A stretch of DNA of 28,855 nucleotides, taken from Chrysochromulina tobinii (lineage: Eukaryota > Haptophyta > Prymnesiales > Chrysochromulinaceae). The stretch spans positions 1 through 28,855 of the forward strand of contig JWZX01003154.1 of NCBI GenBank assembly GCA_001275005.1, read 5' to 3'. The notes under the pieces were generated by a model, which saw only the letters and a program-made list of their open reading frames with translations, was not told where the DNA came from and made no database searches. Position numbers and translations under genes: made by a program. Below, piece after piece: positions 23,442 to 28,855 of the stretch (position 1 is its first letter; each line of letters begins with the position of its first letter).

Positions 23442-25154
23442 TTAGGGTGCAGCAGCAGCAGGTGCGACACAAGGAGCGGGTGCTCCACGGAGCTTGGTAA
23501 TCTCGGCATTCGCGCACTGGAGTAGCCATCGGAGCTTGGCAACCTTCTGTTGCAATACGGCGGCCGACTCCTCGCGCTCGGGAGCCGGCGTGGCCCCTCC
23601 GGCGGCGGTGGTGGTGGTGGTGGTGGCTGCGCGCTGAGGCGTCAGCGCTGCTTCCCGCTGCGAGGGCGTCGGCGCTGCGAGCAGCGTGCCCGGCGGACCG
23701 TCGGTGAAGATGGGGGGTCCATGCTCATCTGGAGCCCAGAGCGACGCGAAGGAGGGTGCGTTGGCTGCACGCGCTCGGTTGATGCCCTCGATCTCGCTCT
23801 GGGTGAACGCACACGCAGCCGCAAGCACGGGGAACAAAGTGCCCCGCTCGGTCGGTGTCATGGCAAACCAGCGCAGCAGCACATTGCGAACGTATGCCAT
23901 GTCTGCGCCGCCGCCCTTCTCAATCGCCTTCATCCGAGCACTGAGCACGCGAACCTTCTGCGTGTCCTTTTCACGCGCCACCTCGAGCGCCGCCTTCGCC
24001 TCGCGCGTGCTCGCGAGCGTTCTCTCCAGATCACCGATGCGTCGTGCGAAAGTCGAAGTGAGTGCATCCGTGGAGCCGCTGCCTTGCTGCGCGGCCAGAA
24101 GCGTCGCCGTCGCCGTCACGGCACGTGCAGTCTCGTCCTCGTCGGGTCCCACGGCGACAGAGGCGTACCGGCGCTGTACCGGCAACGCGCCGCCGTTCCC
24201 ACTCGCTGTCGGCGGCGTGGGCTCGCTGCCGCTGCCCCTCTTGGCAAGCTCTGCGTCTTTCTTGGCCAGCATCTGCGCGGCACGCTTGCGCACGGCTTGC
24301 AACTCCTCCCGGTGCGTTTCGTAGACGGCCCGCAACCCCGCATCAAGCTCGCCGATAGCGTCGGCCAGGCACGCGCACGCGGCTTGGCGCTCGGCATCGG
24401 CACGCCGCTCTTGGGCGCGCGCCAAGTGCGCCGCTTGCGTGCGCGCTGCCTCACGCTCCACGGACACAGCGTGCTCGAGCGCGGTCAGATGTTCCTTCTC
24501 GAGCTTGGCACGCGCGCTCGCGGCGACCATGCGCTCGTCCCACCGAGCTGCCGACACCGCCTCCTCGATTGCGGCCGCCGTGGCAGTTGCCGTGGCGTTG
24601 GCATCGGCCACAGCAGCTGGCTTGGAGGCGGCTTCCTCGGACGGCGCGCTGGCGCGCTCCGCGCGCAAGGCCCGCTCGCGGTGCAGCTCGGCCGCTTGCT
24701 CCGTCACTTTGGCCATCAGCAGTGCCTCGCGCTTCCCAACAACGGCTGCGTCCTCGGCGGGCTTGGGCGGTGCATGCGGCAATGGCGGTGGTTGTGGTGG
24801 AGCTGCCGATGGAGCTGCCGTTGCGATGTACTTGCGGCGCTCGTCCTGCAACGTGGCAACGATCTGGCGTAAGCCTTGCGCCTCGCGCTGCGCATCATCG
24901 ACTTCTTGGCGCTGGTCCCGTAGTAACTCTTCGAGCCGTGAGAGCAGCAGCGCTGAGCCATCGCCAGCCTCCGACTTGGTGGCAGCCGCAATTCCCTGGT
25001 TCTGGTCGAGGATAGCACGCAAGCCAGCCCGCAACGTGAGAAGTTCGTTGCGCAACGAGGAGCTGGCCCCGGTGTCTGGCACCTCGGCTGCCAACCCAAT
25101 AGGGTCTGCTAGGAAACTCGCCGCGCTGGATAGGCTTGGCACCCAGCTCGCCAT
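23442..25154 (-). CDS. GRIP-domain golgin (coiled-coil Golgi tether)
   Basis: 570 residues from ATG 25154 to TAA 23442-23444. It starts MASWVPSLSSAASFLADPIG, similar to the short start of plant and animal golgins. Long coiled coils (about 35-110, 150-290 and 370-400) alternate with Ala/Pro-rich spacers. A GRIP domain lies at about 407-450: DMAYVRNVLLRWFAMTPTER then LFPVLAAACAFTQSEIEGI, with the conserved Tyr that binds ARL1-GTP and anchors golgins to trans-Golgi membranes. About 120 residues follow, including a run of threonines coded by a GGT-type repeat (near 23607-23625) and a final short coiled coil. An ATG at 25220 would add 22 residues; the MASW start fits the family better. The C-terminal extension past GRIP is longer than usual, since GRIP is normally near the end. 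Confidence 0.82.
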   Translation of the reverse strand: MASWVPSLSSAASFLADPIGLAAEVPDTGASSSLRNELLTLRAGLRAILDQNQGIAAATKSEAGDGSALLLSRLEELLRDQRQEVDDAQREAQGLRQIVATLQDERRKYIATAAPSAAPPQPPPLPHAPPKPAEDAAVVGKREALLMAKVTEQAAELHRERALRAERASAPSEEAASKPAAVADANATATATAAAIEEAVSAARWDERMVAASARAKLEKEHLTALEHAVSVEREAARTQAAHLARAQERRADAERQAACACLADAIGELDAGLRAVYETHREELQAVRKRAAQMLAKKDAELAKRGSGSEPTPPTASGNGGALPVQRRYASVAVGPDEDETARAVTATATLLAAQQGSGSTDALTSTFARRIGDLERTLASTREAKAALEVAREKDTQKVRVLSARMKAIEKGGGADMAYVRNVLLRWFAMTPTERGTLFPVLAAACAFTQSEIEGINRARAANAPSFASLWAPDEHGPPIFTDGPPGTLLAAPTPSQREAALTPQRAATTTTTTAAGGATPAPEREESAAVLQQKVAKLRWLLQCANAEITKLRGAPAPCVAPAAAAP

Positions 25155-25376
25155 GCCGGCCGCCGACGTTTGCGCGCCGCAAAAAAACACGCTTAGACCT
25201 TGCACGGAAAATCCGACCATTTACGGAAGGTCTCGAGACATGCCTGCCGGCAGAATGCACAATCTGCGCCATCTCTTCGGGGGTGCCCCTCGCTTCATTC
25301 ACGCTTCACCCCCCGGCTATTCTCGAGCGCCTCTCTCTCGGTCGTGTGGCCCAGCACCAGCACGGAGGTGGCGTTC

Positions 25377-25451
25377 GCGAACGCTGAACTGCAATACCAG
25401 GGCTTTCGCGCCTGAGTTCAGCGTGAGTTCAAGCCTGAGTTCAGCGTTCGC
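25377..25451. promoter_or_regulatory. Perfect 14-bp inverted repeat in the golgin/SFT2 divergent promoter
   Basis: GCGAACGCTGAACT (25377-25390) is the exact reverse complement of 25438-25451, with 47 nt between. The loop contains another direct copy of TGAGTTCAGCG (25413-25423). Three copies of one 11-bp word in alternating orientation look like binding sites or a small foldback. Confidence 0.75.
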
Positions 25452-25477
25452 TGCAGGATTTTAGCCAAGTCCGATCC

Positions 25478-26044
25478 ATGGGTACCTCGGCTAGCCGTGC
25501 CGCTGCTCCAGACATCGAGGAGCGAGAGTCTCTGCTGGGCGGCAGCTCGGCGGCGACACTCGGCTCACTCAAAGCCAAGCTCGGGCTCGGCAAGCGAGAG
25601 CCGCCGCCGGAGCCGCCCTGCCCGTGCCTGCCCGAGCTGTCCTATACGATGCGATTCGGTGGCTTCGTCTTTTGCTTCCTGCTAGGATGCTTGGTCTCGT
25701 TCACCTCAATGTCCTCGTTTGCTGGCGTGCTCCTTGGCCACCCAGGTCCGTTTGCTTTCAAGTACTCACTTGGGAATTTGCTCAGCCTCTTTTCATATTG
25801 CTTCCTCGTCGGGCCGAAGGCTCAATGCGCGGGCATGTTTGCGCCGCAGCGAAGAGTATCTACGCTCGCGTACCTCGGCTCGCTGGCCGCGACGTTGACG
25901 AGCGTGCTCTACCTGCGATCTTTCATCATCACGCTCTGCTGCATAGTGTTGCAGGCGGTGGCCATGGTGTACTACGCGATGTCGTACATTCCGTACGGGC
26001 ATACGATGCTCAACCGTGTGATCGGGATTGCCTTTGGAATGTGA
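25478..26044 (+). CDS. SFT2: SFT2-type vesicle transport membrane protein
   Basis: 188 residues, ATG 25478, TGA 26042-26044. A soluble N-terminus (1-55) is followed by four membrane spans at about 60-80, 90-115, 125-145 and 148-170. Family signatures are LSYTMRFGGFVFCF, FAFKYSLGNLLSLFSYCFLV followed by GPKAQ, TLAYLGSLAATLTSVLYLRS, and YYAMSYIPYGHTML near the end. SFT2 proteins work with Golgi SNAREs in retrograde transport from endosomes to the Golgi. The divergent neighbour is a GRIP golgin, also a trans-Golgi factor, so the shared promoter may link two genes of the same compartment; this is an inference. The last codons overlap a good donor (GAAT|GTGAGTAA), so an alternative C-terminal exon is possible, but the length already fits the family. 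Confidence 0.87.
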   Translation: MGTSASRAAAPDIEERESLLGGSSAATLGSLKAKLGLGKREPPPEPPCPCLPELSYTMRFGGFVFCFLLGCLVSFTSMSSFAGVLLGHPGPFAFKYSLGNLLSLFSYCFLVGPKAQCAGMFAPQRRVSTLAYLGSLAATLTSVLYLRSFIITLCCIVLQAVAMVYYAMSYIPYGHTMLNRVIGIAFGM

Positions 26045-26643
26045 GTAAAAAATTCCACCATCGTTAGGATGCGGGAGCTTCCGACGCGGCGCCGAGCGCC
26101 GACCGGGCGGCGGCGCGCCGGCGAGCCCCCGCGCCGAGCGGGCAGAGCGCGGAAACCGCCTACCGGACCATCATCTAACGTATACCGGATACGCGACCAG
26201 GTATACGCGACGCATGCCTGCGCGCTGCGCAACGGGCGAACTCGACAGTCATGGAAAGGAAGGGTAAAATATACATTGACCCCCGTGCTGTGCAGAGGGC
26301 CTGGGGTCCCCACATGCGTGTCGGGCGCGGCTGTGGGGGGCGTACAAGATACACGCCTCGTCCTCTGGGTGTCACATCATCCGCATGTGGCGCCGGGTAC
26401 GACATGCACACACCTGGAGAGATGCACGCGCGATCCAGATTATCCGATACGTAGAGGCCCATTCGAGGTGATCATGCACATGCGCATGCGGTCCGTGAAC
26501 ACACTCAGTGTTCGACTTGCAGTACATGAAGGGTAGGTTGTAACACGGTGGGCTGCGTGAGTCATGGTGGCCCCGGGCGTCCTCCTGCGCGACGAGCGCC
26601 ATCATACACTCGCCGAGCCGTAGCCCTGGCATGCCACCGCCGC
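26045..26643. other. 600-bp intergenic stretch, no gene seen
   Basis: Between converging stops of SFT2 and the small membrane protein. It has a very GC-rich block (26075-26130) and an 8-bp inverted repeat CGTATACC (26179-26186) / GGTATACG (26200-26207). No family found on either strand. Confidence 0.5.
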
Positions 26644-27036
26644 TTACATCTTCTTGTGCTTGCACAGGTACTCGTCATGTTGCGTCGAACCAGGGACCAT
26701 GCCGGGACTCCCGTACTCTGCGATCGGTTCACACGCGCCGTCGGATTGCGGTTCGGTGCACACGAACCACTGCTCGCCATCAACGGCAACCTCCTCGCCA
26801 ATCAGCACGCAGCCCTCCTCGACCACGTCGCCCTCCGGCGCTGGCGCCCAGTTCATCGTGTAGAAGGCCTCACGCTTCTTCTCGCGGTTTGAGTTCAGTA
26901 TCTTGAGGCCAGCCAGTGCCGCAACTGCCATGGGTGCTGCGATGGGAATCGCCATGGGCAAGACCATGGTCACGGGAAGCGGCGGTCGGGACGCGGCGTG
27001 CAAACAGTTCAGAGACGTCTGGATGTTGGCGCGCAT
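26644..27036 (-). CDS. Small putative organelle membrane protein with Cys-containing C-terminal domain
   Basis: 130 residues from ATG 27036 to TAA 26644-26646. The N-terminus (MRANIQTSLNCLHAASRPPL) has basic, hydroxylated residues and no acids, like an organelle targeting peptide. One membrane span follows at about 22-45 (PVTMVLPMAIPIAAPMAVAA). The C-terminal domain, about residues 60-130, is acidic: CVLIGEEVAVDGEQWFVCTE, then GACEPIAEYG and EYLCKHKK, with four cysteines. I do not recognise a named family. The composition and order suggest a small protein of plastid or mitochondrial membranes, and the ordered Cys/Trp pattern argues it is a real gene. It is divergent from the transporter gene with 190 bp between starts. 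Confidence 0.6.
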   Translation of the reverse strand: MRANIQTSLNCLHAASRPPLPVTMVLPMAIPIAAPMAVAALAGLKILNSNREKKREAFYTMNWAPAPEGDVVEEGCVLIGEEVAVDGEQWFVCTEPQSDGACEPIAEYGSPGMVPGSTQHDEYLCKHKKM

Positions 27037-27226
27037 CGTTGATGAGGACAACCGGGTTGGCTTTTAGGGGCGAATTTGCACTCGGTGCCGCAGATCCCGA
27101 GTTTTTGACGAAGCGTGACGAAACAATTGCCTCTGCGCGATGAAAACCGGTGGCCGTCAAACTCACAGAGGCAACGCAATATTCACACTCCACGCGACTC
27201 CAGAGTGATTATTGCGTTGTCTCGAA
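27037..27226. promoter_or_regulatory. Divergent promoter with two inverted repeats
   Basis: TTGCCTCTG (27127-27135) pairs with CAGAGGCAA (27166-27174). Immediately after, CGCAATATTCACACTC (27175-27190) pairs imperfectly with GAGTGATTATTGCG (27203-27216). The two adjacent foldbacks end 10 bp before the transporter ATG, so the second would be in its 5' UTR. Confidence 0.6.
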
Positions 27227-28294
27227 ATGTCTGCGGTGATCACCTCTCTCGCATCGTCTTTTGGCGTGATGCTTCTTGGCCTCTATGTCTCGAAAACGGG
27301 CTGGCTCAGCGACCCGCAACGAAAGGGCGTCGCGCTACTGTACAGTAGCGTGGTGTTCCCGACAATGGTCTTCAAGGGCGTAGCAGCCATCGACGTCAGG
27401 AGCATCGACATGAGCTTGGGACTCGTTGTGCTGCTCTCGAAGGCAGCGCTCGCGCTCATAGTCGTCGCGTATGGCGTACTCACGCTACGTGGGCCGCTCG
27501 GTGGCACCGGCGCGGCATTGGCGAATGCTGCCGCGTTCGCAATGGCCGCCTCACATTCATTTGATGTGACACTTGGCGTGCCGCTTGCGAAGGAGCTCTA
27601 TCCGTCGACCGAGGCGTATGTGTACCTAAATCAGTCCATCCAGCTAGTCATCATCAACCCGGTCCTGCTCATGCTCATGGACGTGGGCGAGGCATCCTCG
27701 AAGGGCAGCACAGCGAGCGGCACACAGGTGCTTCGCAAGGCAATGCTCGCGACGATGCGCAACCCGCTCGTTGTGCTGACGGCCGCGGGGATCGCTGCGA
27801 GCCAGATATTTCCGGCGGGTCTGCCCACGGTGCTGGCAGCGCTCGCAACGCAGGTGAGCCAGGCAGGCCCGTGTCTCGGCTTTCTCAGCCTTGGCTTCGC
27901 GCTCGGCGCGCTCGGCGGCACCACGCGCACCGAGGCGGCGCATGCCGCCGTCCTGTGTGGCGCGAAGCTCGCGCTGATGCCATGGCTGTACCGGAACGTT
28001 GCGGGACTCGTCGGCTGCACGCGGAGCGAAGGATTCCTCACGTTCCTCGGCGCGCTGCCCGCCTCCGCCTCAGTCTACTCGCTGTGCCTCACGCGCCAGC
28101 TCTCGCCGCGCGTCGTCGGTCCTCTCGTGCCGACGTCGATGCTGCTGAGCGTGGTGCTCGCGCTCGCACCGCTATTCCCGGGAGCGGCCGAGGCGCGCGT
28201 CGCCGAGCTCACGCTCGGTGCTACGGCAAGCGCGAGCGTGCTGGCCCTCGGTTTCCTCGCCATCTCTTTGCCGTCGCGGACCAAGGTGGATTGA
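27227..28294 (+). CDS. Auxin-efflux-carrier (AEC/PIN-like, GPR155 N-terminal type) membrane transporter
   Basis: 355 residues from ATG 27227 to TGA 28292-28294, about ten hydrophobic spans. The start MSAVITSLASSFGVMLLGLY followed by VSKTGWLSDPQRKGVALLYS is typical of AEC proteins, which begin with a span then GxxL...xxxLsxlvfxvxxPxLiF. Next come VFPTMVFKGVAA and SHSFDVTLGVPLAKELYPST. The latter, with YVYLNQSIQLVIINPVLLML, is closest to the transporter half of GPR155/LYCHOS-type proteins. A loop of about 25 residues (GEASSKGSTASGTQ) separates the two halves. The second half contains RNPLVVLTAAGIAASQIFPA and LGFLSLGFALGALGG. Substrates of non-plant AEC proteins are mostly unknown, so auxin transport should not be assumed. 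The preceding in-frame TTG would add five residues; ATG 27227 is preferred. Confidence 0.8.
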   Translation: MSAVITSLASSFGVMLLGLYVSKTGWLSDPQRKGVALLYSSVVFPTMVFKGVAAIDVRSIDMSLGLVVLLSKAALALIVVAYGVLTLRGPLGGTGAALANAAAFAMAASHSFDVTLGVPLAKELYPSTEAYVYLNQSIQLVIINPVLLMLMDVGEASSKGSTASGTQVLRKAMLATMRNPLVVLTAAGIAASQIFPAGLPTVLAALATQVSQAGPCLGFLSLGFALGALGGTTRTEAAHAAVLCGAKLALMPWLYRNVAGLVGCTRSEGFLTFLGALPASASVYSLCLTRQLSPRVVGPLVPTSMLLSVVLALAPLFPGAAEARVAELTLGATASASVLALGFLAISLPSRTKVD

Positions 28295-28855
28295 ACGCGC
28301 CGGTGCGTTTCGTTAATGGCGGTGCGTTTCGTTAATGGCGGACCTAGGTAGGTTGAACGCGCCGGGACGGGTGCCCGGCTAGGGGTGGGGGAGGAAGCGT
28401 GCGGGTGGGGCGGGTGGGGTGGCTGGGGCGCTGGTGGAGGGGACCCCGGCGGTGCGGGAGTGGTCTCAGAGGTCGATTTCTCGACCCCGACGGCCCCCGT
28501 AGCAACTAGTCGTAGACGGCGCCCGCGAGCCGCGTGCCCGCGTCGGCGTCACGCGCGCCGCCCCGCCCCCATCCGCCGGCGGTCCGGTCGCTGCGGCTCG
28601 AGTCGTGTGTGCAGTCGGTCCCGATCCGACATTCCGGGCCCGGTACGAGAGGTCGAGAGCTTCGCCCGTTCCGTCGCATAGAGGCGCGTTTATAGGTCGG
28701 TCTACTTGCGTCTTGCCGGTCTCGTAACACACGTGCCCGCCCCGAGAGCTCCCGAAGTTTAGCCTTAGGCTACGCCCTCGCCGCTCGCCCCGGTCGCCCG
28801 TCCGGCCAATGCGTCCGGCCCTCTCGGGGAGGGTCGGGGTGCGCGTGCGGGTGCG
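28295..28855. other. Window end: tandem repeats and GC-rich sequence, no gene seen
   Basis: GGTGCGTTTCGTTAATGGC is tandemly duplicated (28302-28320, 28321-28339), and TTGAACGCGCCGG occurs at 28291-28303 and 28353-28365, so a segment around the transporter stop was duplicated. The rest is G-rich, then C-rich, with frames I judge to be shadows. A TAGCCTTAGGCTA palindrome lies near 28760. Confidence 0.55.
28403..28419 (+). other. G-quadruplex motif
   Basis: Four G-runs (GGG, GGGG, GGG, GGGG) separated by single bases between 28403 and 28419, inside a larger G-rich tract (28382-28460). Loops of one base give the most stable class of G-quadruplex. It lies about 110 bp after the transporter stop. 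Confidence 0.7.

Noticed and set aside
23550-24872. 440-codon plus-strand open frame
   Set aside because: It is the shadow of the golgin coiled coil.

Overview
The window is nuclear DNA from a GC-rich, gene-dense unicellular eukaryote. The evidence is spliceosomal introns with GT-AG borders, eukaryote-only protein families (MAT1, UBX, GRIP golgin, SFT2, SET, U-box, NOPCHAP1, RMDN), mitochondrial presequences, and two short N-termini that look like signal peptide plus plastid transit peptide. A glutathione peroxidase that appears to use UGA as selenocysteine, and a cysteine-rich ectodomain of a type I recall from algal proteins, fit a marine alga with a red-derived secondary plastid. A haptophyte is my first guess, but this is an inference and not proven by anything in the window.

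Layout. 1-5160: a truncated kinesin-light-chain-like TPR gene with eight 126-bp repeats, a SET-domain gene, a convergent phytol/dolichol-kinase-type membrane protein, and a MAT1 (CDK-activating kinase assembly factor) gene. 5161-6659: about 1.5 kb with no gene I can support. 6660-9512: a U-box gene, a small acidic/basic protein, and a divergent RMDN-type TPR gene separated from it by only 54 bp, mostly a pentanucleotide repeat. 9952-15416: a tiny COX5C/6C-like gene, a UBA-PUB-UBX protein (UBXN6/PUX type), a Cys-rich single-pass membrane protein, and cytochrome c1. 15848-20158: a NOPCHAP1-like chaperone, a filamin-Kelch-LamG protein, and a DUF1295/steroid-reductase-type protein. 21178-28294: a selenocysteine GPX with a candidate SECIS, an ankyrin-repeat protein, a GRIP golgin, SFT2, a small putative organelle membrane protein, and an auxin-efflux-carrier-type transporter. 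The last 560 bp are repeats and GC-rich sequence with a G-quadruplex motif.

The genes are mostly housekeeping and do not form a pathway. Several pairs are divergent with short shared upstream regions, and three of those regions carry (T)TGACT-type repeats or perfect inverted repeats.

The most unusual signal is in the introns. Four of the eight or so introns (one in SET, two in MAT1, one in UBX) carry, at or near their 5' side, a copy of the sequence that begins the following exon. Three of these four also share a body built from CTGATGA-type short repeats and end in the same CCTCATCAG 3' splice site, which is the reverse complement of the body repeat. The UBX intron contains a 72-bp ghost of the uninterrupted exon junction whose differences from the exon are mostly synonymous. 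This looks like a family of recently born introns (introner-like or made by tandem duplication), caught with its birth scars. The second notable result is the selenoprotein GPX.
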